41,902 nt of DNA. It comes from a virus. The notes beneath the pieces were generated by a model. That model searched no databases and was not told where the DNA came from. It saw only the letters and a program-made list of their open reading frames with translations. The DNA lies in the IMG/VR virus record IMGVR_UViG_3300042304_000146, positions 1 to 41,902 of that record; one strand, 5' to 3'. Made by a program: the position numbers and the translations under genes. Positions 15,127 to 23,265 of this stretch are shown piece after piece. Every line of letters starts with the position of its first letter. Positions within the stretch are counted from its first letter, which is position 1.

Positions 15127-17430
15127 TCAGGCAGCAATGCCTTGAATGAACTTGGAGACTAACACTCGGTTAATCTGTTTGCCTTTATTGAACTTCATAA
15201 AAGCATTCTTGAGCTTAGATGCTGTAAGTTTACCATCAACCTCAATTTCACCATCATTGGTCATTAAATCATTTCCACCAGAAATTAGGAAGAACGAATC
15301 ATAACCAGGATTGAATGAATGTAAAAACTTCTGAGTATCCAATTTACGCTTCAGTTGTTTAATCAACTCAGCATCTATGTTAGCATCAGAACGCTTAGTG
15401 TATAGAGGTAATCTATTTTCATTATGGTAGTAATGTCTAATGATGCCCTTTGAACGATGAGGAGGAACAATAAAGAAACCAAAAATCTTAGAGTTGGTTG
15501 TAGCGGTAAACCACTCAGCAACCGAAACAAACATTTCATTGCTTAAGTTGTTAGACTTAACTAGCTTCTGGTATTTTAATTTGTTATCTTGAAGGATAAC
15601 ATTCTCATACAATGGATGAAACCAATTGTAACCACCTTCATCATTTGCCACACAATTAGTGGAGTCAGCATCACCGTCATGGATAATTACCAAGTTTGTA
15701 ATATCCAAATTGTTGCTACGTTTAAAGTTTTTCATAATTGCTTGTGTTGCAACCAAAGCTTCTGTCAAAGGAGTATTTGAAAGTCTTTCAGAATGTGGTC
15801 TTTGCACAACACGAGCATAACGACCGCCTTCATAGGACTTTTTCAACAATACCATGTTACGCAAGGCCTTGGTAAATTCAGCATTTGTCATTTTAGAATT
15901 TAAATATTCACGCAATGAAATAGCTTCAAATTTTAATTCACCAGATTGGTACATAAAACATTGACGAACTTCCATAGGATTTCCAAGAACGCTAAGTGGT
16001 ACAGCAGTAGTCTTGGGATTATCAATTGACCATGTGGAAGAATCATTACTGAATGCATAAACATGGAATGGAATGTTTACTTTACGGCAGAACATGGAAA
16101 GAACCAAGATTTGTTCAATAGAACCTGCCATGTTATCTGACATAGAACCAGAATAATCAAGCAACAGAATCAAACCATGTGATTTGCCTTTTGGCACTTG
16201 CATGATTTTACGGAAGATATTGTCATCAAAACGGTATGAAGCCAGTTTGTTAACATCAACATCACCAGTATCCGATTGCTTTGCCTTACTGAATGATTTG
16301 GCAGCCTTACGCATTTCAAACTCTTTGGCAAGCAATGCAATGTAACGTTCATTTCTATTACGAAATTCTTGTACAAAACCATTGATTCTTTCATCTGTTA
16401 TATAACCATCTTTAACCTGATTTGCAAAATCTAATGTCAACAACTCTTGAACCCGTTTTGCAGGTGTGATAATTTTAGACAAAATAGGTGTAGGCATATT
16501 AGCGTACACATAAGGCTTGCATTTTTCATCAAGCAATGTCACTTCGTTTTTGCGGTAGTTATCGTCAGTTACACATTCTGGATCAAAATCTTCTGAATCG
16601 AAATTGGACATTTGCGAATCTTTATCACGATTCACATTGTTGCCGTCATCATCAGAATCGGAATCGTCACCTTCACCATCAGAGTTACCATCGGTTTCTT
16701 CATCGGTAGTTTCATCTGAGGTTTCATCCGAATCTTCGCTGTCGCCAGATTCACCATTATCCAATTCAGTATCATAATCATAATCGGAATTGGTATCATC
16801 TTCATCTAAGGGATTGCCTTCAGCGTCATATTCAAAATCATCACCAATTGATAATTCAAATTGTTCATTCTTACAATAACCATAAATCTTTTCAGTTACC
16901 CGAAGCACATCATTCCATGTTTCAAGCATTTGAACTTCACCAATCATTTGCATTTCTTCAACAGAAAATCTAATGTTTTCGCTGTATTGGCTCTTGGTAT
17001 AGATATTCAATCGGTCAATGAATGACATATGGTTAATGTCACGATGTTGGATGCCAAAGAAATCACGGTCACTTAATTCAGCATATGCTTTACGGAATGA
17101 TGATTTAAGGCCTGGATATTTACGAATAACTTTTTTCTCAATGCGAGCATCTTCAATCACATTAAGGAAAGCTTTATAATTCTTACCTCTGTTTTTATCG
17201 GTAACAACATCATGCCAACCATCCGCAGGAGTATAAAGAGCATGACCGACCTCATGGCCGCCAAGCAAATCATACATGAAACTTGACATATCTTTCCACA
17301 TAGGAAGATAAAGAATCCGTTTAGTTGGGTCAAATTTGGCAGTATGGATTTTTGAATGTTGAATGGTAAGGTTCTCAGTTGCCATCAACTTGGCAAGCTG
17401 AGATTTTTGTTCTACTGTAAATGCTGTCAT
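15127..17430 (-). CDS. VWA-domain protein with HEXXH motif (CobT-like)
   Basis: 767 residues in three parts. The N-terminal third has a zinc-metallopeptidase-type HEVGH at 59-63 followed by ALYTPADGW. The middle, about 200-285, is extremely rich in D, E and S, like the acidic linker of CobT chelatase subunits. The C-terminal part is a von Willebrand factor A domain with the metal-site motif DYSGSMS near 425 and a later IHDGDADS. CobT pairs with the AAA protein CobS, encoded next. Whether HEXXH is catalytic or structural is not visible, but its helix context (GGHEVGHALY) looks like a real metal site. It could be a metal-insertion or protein-remodelling machine; no CobN subunit is present here. 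Confidence 0.88.
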   Translation of the reverse strand: MTAFTVEQKSQLAKLMATENLTIQHSKIHTAKFDPTKRILYLPMWKDMSSFMYDLLGGHEVGHALYTPADGWHDVVTDKNRGKNYKAFLNVIEDARIEKKVIRKYPGLKSSFRKAYAELSDRDFFGIQHRDINHMSFIDRLNIYTKSQYSENIRFSVEEMQMIGEVQMLETWNDVLRVTEKIYGYCKNEQFELSIGDDFEYDAEGNPLDEDDTNSDYDYDTELDNGESGDSEDSDETSDETTDEETDGNSDGEGDDSDSDDDGNNVNRDKDSQMSNFDSEDFDPECVTDDNYRKNEVTLLDEKCKPYVYANMPTPILSKIITPAKRVQELLTLDFANQVKDGYITDERINGFVQEFRNRNERYIALLAKEFEMRKAAKSFSKAKQSDTGDVDVNKLASYRFDDNIFRKIMQVPKGKSHGLILLLDYSGSMSDNMAGSIEQILVLSMFCRKVNIPFHVYAFSNDSSTWSIDNPKTTAVPLSVLGNPMEVRQCFMYQSGELKFEAISLREYLNSKMTNAEFTKALRNMVLLKKSYEGGRYARVVQRPHSERLSNTPLTEALVATQAIMKNFKRSNNLDITNLVIIHDGDADSTNCVANDEGGYNWFHPLYENVILQDNKLKYQKLVKSNNLSNEMFVSVAEWFTATTNSKIFGFFIVPPHRSKGIIRHYYHNENRLPLYTKRSDANIDAELIKQLKRKLDTQKFLHSFNPGYDSFFLISGGNDLMTNDGEIEVDGKLTASKLKNAFMKFNKGKQINRVLVSKFIQGIAA

Positions 17431-17457
17431 GCAAAACCTTTTTGAATTTATCTAACC

Positions 17458-17485
17458 ATTATATCAAAACTGGAGGATTTGTCAA
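17458..17485 (-). promoter_or_regulatory. Sigma-70 promoter for the CobT-like gene
   Basis: Minus strand TTGACA (17480-17485), 16-base spacer, exact TATAAT (17458-17463). The start is expected near 17451, about 20 bases upstream of the ATG at 17430, with AAAAGG as ribosome site. It lies directly downstream of the tRNA-like RNA. Confidence 0.88.
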
Positions 17486-17489
17486 GAGC

Positions 17490-17530
17490 CTGTTGCGTAA
17501 AAACAACAGTTGGGAAGTCGCATGGGACTT
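17490..17530 (-). repeat. Two 3' trailer hairpins of the tRNA-like transcript
   Basis: Minus strand: AAGTC/GACTT with a 6-base loop (17515-17530), then CTGTTG/CAACAG with an 8-base loop (17490-17509). The second ends five bases before the next -35 box and lacks a U tract, so termination would be inefficient. They may define the processed 3' end of the upstream RNA. Confidence 0.5.
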
Positions 17531-17535
17531 AGGAA

Positions 17536-17598
17536 TGGAGCGGATAACAGGAGTTAAACCTGTCTGCCCGTTGGGACGGGCTGTCTCGGACTCTCCGC
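17536..17598 (-). tRNA. tRNA-Gly(CCC)-like RNA with miniature D arm
   Basis: Read on the minus strand. Acceptor stem GCGGAGA/TATCCGC has one mismatch, then U as discriminator base and an encoded CCA (ends 17536). The T arm is a perfect 5-bp stem ACAGG/CCTGT with a 7-base loop TTTAACT. The anticodon-like arm GCCCG/CGGGC has loop TCCCAA, reading U33, CCC, AA. The D arm is reduced to a 3-bp mini-hairpin GTC-CGA-GAC and the variable region to two bases, so the whole is only 63 nt. G1-C72, C2-G71, U73 and C35-C36 are the glycine identity elements of bacterial tRNAs. The T-loop C56 is replaced by U, in keeping with the missing D loop. It is probably not a normal elongator tRNA; tRNA-like regulatory RNA or decoy are alternatives. 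Confidence 0.6.
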
Positions 17599-17608
17599 AT
17601 TTGTGTCT

Positions 17609-17637
17609 ATTATATAATTATATAGGCTGTTTGTCAA
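17609..17637 (-). promoter_or_regulatory. Perfect sigma-70 promoter for the tRNA-like RNA
   Basis: Minus strand TTGACA (17632-17637), 17-base spacer, TATAAT (17609-17614), an exact consensus promoter. The predicted start (about 17601-17602) is only three or four bases upstream of the 5' end of the tRNA-like fold, which ties the promoter to that RNA. Confidence 0.93.
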
Positions 17638-17642
17638 GCGTT

Positions 17643-18920
17643 TTAACGACCAACTTGGCAAAGATACTTCTCTTTTGCCTGTTCCCATGTTAGATAACAG
17701 AGGTCGTCATAGAACAAGGTTTCGTTATTGTTACGGCCTTTTTTGGCCAATTGTTTGATACGTGGTTTGGCATGTTTAGTTCTCCAAATATCAACTAAGG
17801 CTTCAACGCTTGTATCAAATGATTTAACCAAGTCATCATCACCAATTTTCTTATTAAGGTAATCAATAGAGTTATCGTATAGTGGCGACCAATAAATGCC
17901 TCGAGCATGGTCTGTACGAATCAACTCTTTAGGAATATTCAATTTAGAATAAACAAACTGAAGTGAACGATTCTTATGGTCACGCTTATGTGGTTGTCCG
18001 CTTGGCTTCTTTGCAACATACCATTCAAAGTATTTACGTGTATGTTTTGTTTTCAACCAATCACGAATATCATATCGTGTTTCTTTTTCTGGTTCAAATG
18101 ATACCGAACCTGCCGTAAATCCCATTTTCTGCCAGTGGTCTAGACCATCATACTGAGAAAGTCCATCAGCCTTAGTTCTACCATACAATGAAGTTGTAGT
18201 TACAGAAACTAATGTGTCGCCATATAATTTCTTCCACAATTCTTGTACAGGATCGGCAAGACATAGAAGTGCCAGTAATTTACCACCAACATAATTAAAA
18301 CCAAGTGGCTGCAATGGAACAATTGTAGAACCAATTGCAGTATGGTTAATCATACCGCCTTGTGTTTTAAGTTCTCTTGGCCAACCAATGTGATTATCTC
18401 TTGGTGTCAAATCAAGAAAGTCTGATGAAATACAAATAACACCAAGATACTTCTTTGTTACCTTATCACGAATGATGAAGTTTAGATTGCGGCCAATGTT
18501 AGAGTTGTTCTTCATTGTAGAAGAAAAGGTGCGAATACAATTCCACAATTCAGGCAAGTTCTCACCTTTGTTTGTGTAAATCATTTCAGGTTCAAGTTTC
18601 AGATAATCTTCAAGTGTTTCTGGAATCCAAAAGTTGTTCTTAATGTCATCAATAGCATCACGTTGAACATCACTCTGTAATACAACCTTCTCACCTTCCC
18701 ACAAATCATTAACAGTCATTGTAGGATATCTGTCTTGCACTTCACACCATTTTTGGTATAATGTATATTCTTTGACATCCATCTTTGATACAAATGTAAG
18801 GTCACTAATGATTTTCTCACGTAAAGTCTCATCAGTCAAAACAGCAGGCTCTTTAAAGTCTGCATGCCATTTTGTCCATTGCGTATCTACATCATCTTTT
18901 GGGTCAAATCCGTATGCCAT
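17643..18920 (-). CDS. DruA-like (DUF4338-type) protein, paralogue 1
   Basis: 425 residues. The central region carries KKYLGVICISS, then RDNHIGW, then IVPLQPLGFNYVGGKLLALL, TTTSLYG and SQYDGLDHWQKMGF. From memory, DUF4338/DruA proteins show the same order: a G.(L/I) strand, RD.WIGW, ILPWVRV..LAS and a GT.Y.AA.W block, so a shared GNAT-like fold is likely. The product of 24-1139 is a clear relative. The N-terminal 140 residues and the basic C-terminal 130 (KPSGQPHKRDHKNRS and onward) are extra. Its ATG overlaps the peptide deformylase stop by one base. Function in phages is unknown; DruA is known as a component of the Druantia defence system. Confidence 0.78.
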   Translation of the reverse strand: MAYGFDPKDDVDTQWTKWHADFKEPAVLTDETLREKIISDLTFVSKMDVKEYTLYQKWCEVQDRYPTMTVNDLWEGEKVVLQSDVQRDAIDDIKNNFWIPETLEDYLKLEPEMIYTNKGENLPELWNCIRTFSSTMKNNSNIGRNLNFIIRDKVTKKYLGVICISSDFLDLTPRDNHIGWPRELKTQGGMINHTAIGSTIVPLQPLGFNYVGGKLLALLCLADPVQELWKKLYGDTLVSVTTTSLYGRTKADGLSQYDGLDHWQKMGFTAGSVSFEPEKETRYDIRDWLKTKHTRKYFEWYVAKKPSGQPHKRDHKNRSLQFVYSKLNIPKELIRTDHARGIYWSPLYDNSIDYLNKKIGDDDLVKSFDTSVEALVDIWRTKHAKPRIKQLAKKGRNNNETLFYDDLCYLTWEQAKEKYLCQVGR

Positions 18921-19495
18921 TATTTCTTTCTATTTCGCACATGTTTCTTAATGCGTTTTTCTTGTTTATCTTTAGCCAGTCTGAGTGCAACTGGACCAAC
19001 ATGTTCGGTAAACTTAGTACCATTCATATGATCCAATTCATGTGCAAAACATCTTGCAGTCAGACCTTCAATTCTTTGTCGTATTAGTTCGCCATTTTCA
19101 GTAACGTACTCTACTTCCAACCAACTAGGCCTTGATATCTTAACATATAAACCAGGGAAAGAGAGGCAACCTTCATTGTCTTTAATCAAGTCTGCCGAAG
19201 CATCAATGATTTTAGGGTTGATACAAACCATATTAGTTTCTTCATACCCAATAACGAATACTCTTTCCATAACACCACATTGGTTTGCAGAAAGGCCAAT
19301 GCCGCCATATTTTAGTTTTGTTTGTTTCAACCTTTTAACCAATTTGGTCATCAATGGGTTAGGCAACTGTATTCTATATTCTGGAATAACAGCCTTTAAC
19401 ATAGGATGATTATCATTATATAAAGGCAGGTCTTCAATAGTGTCTGTTGCTTTTGTTACACCAGCACTAGTATCAATTCTTAGTATTTCACTCAT
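18920..19495 (-). CDS. def: Peptide deformylase
   Basis: 191 residues. Removes the N-formyl group from new proteins. All three motifs are present: GIGLSANQ around 65-72 (the usual second alanine is replaced), EGCLS with metal ligand C110, and HELDH at 152-156 with two histidine ligands. Phage deformylases are known from T4-like cyanophages and from marine metagenomes and keep protein maturation running late in infection. The gene sits between gp46 (overlap of 4 bases) and a DruA-like gene. The basic tail (KDKQEKRIKKHVRNRKK) is an extension that could contact the ribosome. Confidence 0.95.
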   Translation of the reverse strand: MSEILRIDTSAGVTKATDTIEDLPLYNDNHPMLKAVIPEYRIQLPNPLMTKLVKRLKQTKLKYGGIGLSANQCGVMERVFVIGYEETNMVCINPKIIDASADLIKDNEGCLSFPGLYVKISRPSWLEVEYVTENGELIRQRIEGLTARCFAHELDHMNGTKFTEHVGPVALRLAKDKQEKRIKKHVRNRKK

Positions 19496-21204
19496 TTTAT
19501 TATCCTTGAAAAATTCTTTTCTTTACCGAATCTAATTACGTTAGCAAACTTATCTTGTAGAATGTCACCCTTGTGGCTAATAACAAATAGGTTAACACCC
19601 TCAAGCATGTGTAGAATCTTCATCAATTCTTCCGTACCAGTAGTGTCTAATGAAGAATCAAATGTTTCATCCAAAATCAACAAGTTGGTATTAGATGAGT
19701 TCTTTAACTTAGCAACAGCACGCCATGTTAACATCAAGGCCATATCAATACGTTGTTTCTCACCTTCAGAAAAGTTGTGGTAAGAAAAGTCATCACGATG
19801 CCTTGATTTGATTGTTTCTTTAAATGATTCATCTAGGTTAAAGTTTACAAAGAAATCTAGTGATGATAAATATTTGTTGACCAACTTATTGATGATAGGC
19901 AAATACTGTTTGATAATCTTGGTCTTAATACCAGTATCTCTTAACAATGACGTTGCCGTTTCATAATATGTTTTTTCTTCTATCAATTCTTTTAAGTCTG
20001 ATTCTAGTTGTTTCAACTGACTTGCGAGTTCTTGCAGCTGTGTTTCTTGTAGCTGTGTTGAACCTTTTGTCTCTTTCAATAACTCTACCTCTTTTTGCAT
20101 CTTAACAATATACTTGTTAACTTCTACAATGGTAGTGTTCTTTGTTGCAATATCAATTTGTAACTTCTGAATAGCTCTCTGTACTTCAGCAATCTCATTC
20201 AACTTAGACTGTTCTTCTAACAGTTTCGTTTCTAGTTCTTTTAACCCGTGTTCACATTGTTCAGTCTTGGTTTGTAGGGACTGTATTTGTCCTTCTTTAA
20301 ACTCGGCGGCAATGGATTGCCTACACGTTGGACAATCATCATTGTGTGAAAAGAAACTGATATCTTTCTGAAATTTGGATAAGTTGCTTTCAATTTGTGA
20401 TTCAAGCTTACCAAGTTTTTTAACCTTATTCTCAGTTTCAACCTGTAATGCCACCTTGGTAGAGTAGTCTGCAACGTATGTTGAGGCATTAGCAATTTCT
20501 GCATGTAAGGTTTGTATGGTTTGATTATTACGTTCAATCTCACCTTCATATTGTTTCACTTTCTCATCATTGTTCTGTTTCAACTCATCAATATGTTTCT
20601 TTTCTAAATCATATTTTTGTTTTGTCAAATCAATATCATACTTCTTATTTGAAGTTGAATCTTTATTGGCTGATAATCTACCTTTTACCAACCCATTCAT
20701 TGTAGAGAAGATTTGAATGTCAAGTAAGTCTTCAATAATAGTTCTGCGGTCAGAAGATGATAGCTGCATGAATGGCGTGAATGATGCCGAACCAAGAATA
20801 ACAATCTGTGTGAAAGATTTGTAATTCATTTTGAGAATGAACTTCTCTAAGAATTCTTGGTAGTCTCTTGCAGCCGCATCTTGGTTTAACAAGTCACCAT
20901 TCTGTTGAATCTCAAACACATTTGGTTTAATACCACGAATAATCTTATATGATTTATTATTGGCATCAAACTCAACTTCAACGACACAATCTTTTTGATT
21001 GATTGAATTCAACAATTGTGGCTTGTTAACATTACGAAATGCTTTGCCAAACAGGCCGAAACACAATGCATCAAGCATTGTACTTTTACCTGATCCATTT
21101 TCACCAACAACTAATGTGTTGGAGTTACCATCAAGTTGTATCTCAGTAAAGTGGTTGCCCGTTGAAAGTAAATTCTTCCAACGAACCTTACGAAAAATAA
21201 TCAT
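19492..21204 (-). CDS. 46: Recombination endonuclease subunit gp46 (SbcC/Rad50-like)
   Basis: 570 residues, SMC-type ATPase that with gp47 resects DNA ends for recombination-dependent replication and host DNA degradation. Walker A GENGSGKST at 34-42, two coiled-coil arms, a zinc hook CPTC near residue 294, a signature motif NFSEGEKQRID and a Walker B LLILDETFD are all visible. It overlaps gp47 upstream by 4 bases. Confidence 0.97.
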   Translation of the reverse strand: MIIFRKVRWKNLLSTGNHFTEIQLDGNSNTLVVGENGSGKSTMLDALCFGLFGKAFRNVNKPQLLNSINQKDCVVEVEFDANNKSYKIIRGIKPNVFEIQQNGDLLNQDAAARDYQEFLEKFILKMNYKSFTQIVILGSASFTPFMQLSSSDRRTIIEDLLDIQIFSTMNGLVKGRLSANKDSTSNKKYDIDLTKQKYDLEKKHIDELKQNNDEKVKQYEGEIERNNQTIQTLHAEIANASTYVADYSTKVALQVETENKVKKLGKLESQIESNLSKFQKDISFFSHNDDCPTCRQSIAAEFKEGQIQSLQTKTEQCEHGLKELETKLLEEQSKLNEIAEVQRAIQKLQIDIATKNTTIVEVNKYIVKMQKEVELLKETKGSTQLQETQLQELASQLKQLESDLKELIEEKTYYETATSLLRDTGIKTKIIKQYLPIINKLVNKYLSSLDFFVNFNLDESFKETIKSRHRDDFSYHNFSEGEKQRIDMALMLTWRAVAKLKNSSNTNLLILDETFDSSLDTTGTEELMKILHMLEGVNLFVISHKGDILQDKFANVIRFGKEKNFSRIIK

Positions 21205-22271
21205 TCAGCTACTTCTGTATTCAATGCCTCAACATAGAGTTCACGCATTATGTTTTTTAATTTCTCTGGTTCAACCTGCAATTGAAGGTTATCAATGTAC
21301 TTTGAAAGTATTGTCATTGTATCTTCCGCTTGGTCAATAATATCTTGGTCAGTATCAAATGCGGTATCAGTAAAATCTTCTACGATAGAAATATCAGATA
21401 GGCCTGCTTTGTATAGGTTGTCTAATACATTATCAAACAAATATGGATTTTGTTTATTGATAACAACAACTTTCACATAACAGTCTTTCAAAGATGGGTA
21501 GTCATATTGTTTCCAAGATTCAAAGTCTTGTTTTGAATCATCATACATTACCTTTCGGAACATACGATTTGGATTTACTATGAACTCCATATTTCTAGTA
21601 TCAGTATCAAAGACATGAAAGCCTTTATCATCCTGATAGTCTGCCCAAGTCATCTCATAAGGAGTGCCTGTGTAGAAGATATTCCCATCATCCGATTTGT
21701 GATGAAAGTGACCAGTAATGACCATATCATACTTGTTTAATGTCTTCTTGTCAATACCTACATCGCTAACATTGCCTCTATCCATCTCAAAGCCTGAAAT
21801 CTCAAAATGCCCAAAACAAATTTGTGATTTCGATTCTTTGATTTTGGTAAAGATTTCATCTTCATTGTCATCGCATAGCCATGGTATCACATCGATAGGA
21901 ACACCACCAAAATCGATTGTGGCGAACTCATCGAACACCGTGACATTATCATACTCTTTCAATAACATACTTGATGAATTAACTTCAAGTGTATTCTTAT
22001 AGGCAACATCATGGTTACCTAATAGAGTGTACATTGTAATGTTGTGTTCTTTGAGCTTATTAAAAAAGTATTTGCGAGCAAGATAGAGTGAATTGAAATT
22101 AATAAACTTGCGTCTATCAAACAAATCACCCAACTGTACAACTACCTTAATATCATTCTCTAATAGGTATGGGAAAAATACCTCATCATAAAATCTTTGG
22201 AAGAATCTGTGGAAATCTAACGAATCACCACGAGCACCAAAGTGTGTGTCACCAAGAATAACTAATTTCAT
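21201..22271 (-). CDS. 47: Recombination endonuclease subunit gp47 (SbcD/Mre11-like)
   Basis: 356 residues. The calcineurin-type phosphoesterase motifs come in order: GDTHFG (residues 7-12), QLGDLFDRR, LLGNHD, then VITGHFHHKS. The C-terminal region is the gp46-binding cap. It is the nuclease subunit acting with gp46. It overlaps the gp55 gene upstream by 4 bases, so the late sigma factor and the nuclease are cotranscribed. Confidence 0.96.
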   Translation of the reverse strand: MKLVILGDTHFGARGDSLDFHRFFQRFYDEVFFPYLLENDIKVVVQLGDLFDRRKFINFNSLYLARKYFFNKLKEHNITMYTLLGNHDVAYKNTLEVNSSSMLLKEYDNVTVFDEFATIDFGGVPIDVIPWLCDDNEDEIFTKIKESKSQICFGHFEISGFEMDRGNVSDVGIDKKTLNKYDMVITGHFHHKSDDGNIFYTGTPYEMTWADYQDDKGFHVFDTDTRNMEFIVNPNRMFRKVMYDDSKQDFESWKQYDYPSLKDCYVKVVVINKQNPYLFDNVLDNLYKAGLSDISIVEDFTDTAFDTDQDIIDQAEDTMTILSKYIDNLQLQVEPEKLKNIMRELYVEALNTEVAE

Positions 22272-22807
22272 ATTTCTTCAATAAACTTTTCCAGACCTTT
22301 AGCTTTACCCTCTTTCTTCTTTCTCTTACTTTCTTCAAAGTTGAAAATGAATTCGGAGATATTGTCATATAATTGGAACTGTTTCTGATGCCCATCTGCA
22401 TCTTCAAACATTTCAAATTCGTCTAGTATACCAATCTGTTGTGTTGCCTTGTATTTGACATAGAGCTGTTTTTTCTCTTTCATAATACGGCGTAAGAAAG
22501 CATAATACACTATTTGAGTGAAATAAGCAAATGGATTGTTACTCTTTACCGGGTCAAAGTTTCTGAAGTACATCAGGCAGTTTTCAATACCATCGGCAAT
22601 CATCTCATCACGGAAGGAATAGGAGATGAAGTTTGGCTTACGTGATAGGTGTTCTGCAATCTTTAAGAAACATTCACCAATATAGTTTGGTATCTTGGGG
22701 TCTTCTTTACCTAAAGTCTTAGCCTCATCACATTGACTTCTATACTTTACCAAGGCGGCAAGGAAGTCTGGGTTGTTAATATAGTGTTTAGGTTTCTTTT
22801 CAGTCAT
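22268..22807 (-). CDS. 55: Late-transcription sigma factor gp55
   Basis: 179 residues (T4 gp55 is 185). It redirects host RNA polymerase to TATAAATA promoters. The sigma region-2-like segment is clear: ENCLMYFRNFDPVKSNNPFAYFTQIVYYAFLRRI (seen as a continuous helix around residues 75-110). The C-terminal GLEKFIEEI resembles the clamp-binding end of T4 gp55. Its target motif occurs upstream of gp18, gp22 and gp3 in this window. The start has only a weak GAAAG ribosome site. No gp33 gene is seen here. Confidence 0.93.
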   Translation of the reverse strand: MTEKKPKHYINNPDFLAALVKYRSQCDEAKTLGKEDPKIPNYIGECFLKIAEHLSRKPNFISYSFRDEMIADGIENCLMYFRNFDPVKSNNPFAYFTQIVYYAFLRRIMKEKKQLYVKYKATQQIGILDEFEMFEDADGHQKQFQLYDNISEFIFNFEESKRKKKEGKAKGLEKFIEEI

Positions 22808-22841
22808 AATAATATTCTTTCACATTTGCCTGTATTAGCGC

Positions 22842-22870
22842 TTGACAACAACTTCAAATAAGCATATCAT
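22842..22870 (+). promoter_or_regulatory. Plus-strand promoter-like sequence opposing the operon
   Basis: TTGACA (22842-22847), 17-base spacer, TATCAT (22865-22870; five of six matches). It points rightwards, against all genes, and would make RNA antisense to the papain-like and epimerase genes. It may be chance, but it lies in one of the few intergenic gaps. Confidence 0.35.
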
Positions 22871-23265
22871 AGCGGTGTTCCGTTTTCAGATAATTCTTTA
22901 GTTACCTTTTCCAGTAACCTCAAGACACGTTTACGATAGTCAAATCCTAGTATCGATGCCTTGGTCCCATCATTGTAGGGTGGGTTTCTCCCTTGAGAAT
23001 AGTATTGTTCGGCAGTCAGGTCAATCAAATCTCCGTTAACATCTACTACCCACCAATGCCAGATTTGTTCATCATCTAAAGCACGGTATAGTTTAATATT
23101 CTTTGTACCAAATACTTTCTGTAGGCAACCAGAAGCGGTATGACAATGGCCAAACATTGGGTTGTTTGAATTACGTTCAACCCATTTCTTAGGTAATAAG
23201 TCTGGTGATAGATTTCTAATAATGATATCTGACACCAATTTTAAATTCTTCTTATTGTATTCCAT
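22867..23265 (-). CDS. Small papain-like/transglutaminase-like protein
   Basis: 132 residues. A GHCHTASGCL segment (C41 flanked by H40 and H42), then WHWWVVDVNGDLIDLT (H70, D82), gives the Cys-His-Asp order of papain-like and transglutaminase-like enzymes. In this family pattern the cysteine starts a helix and the histidine starts a beta-strand, as it appears here. It could be a protease, amidase or transferase; the substrate is unknown. The start overlaps the epimerase stop by one base, so it is part of the sugar operon, but it is also the last gene before gp55. Confidence 0.7.
   Translation of the reverse strand: MEYNKKNLKLVSDIIIRNLSPDLLPKKWVERNSNNPMFGHCHTASGCLQKVFGTKNIKLYRALDDEQIWHWWVVDVNGDLIDLTAEQYYSQGRNPPYNDGTKASILGFDYRKRVLRLLEKVTKELSENGTPL

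Noticed and set aside
13881-17430. Reading the CobS/CobT-like pair as a cobalamin auxiliary metabolic pathway.
   Set aside because: The CobN subunit and other cobalamin genes are absent here, and the HEXXH motif points to a different or wider role. The CobS name is kept only as a family label.
17421-17693. A 90-residue plus-strand reading frame across the tRNA-like region.
   Set aside because: It has no ribosome site, overlaps two promoters and an RNA fold on the other strand, and its translation looks like no protein. All credible genes run on the minus strand.
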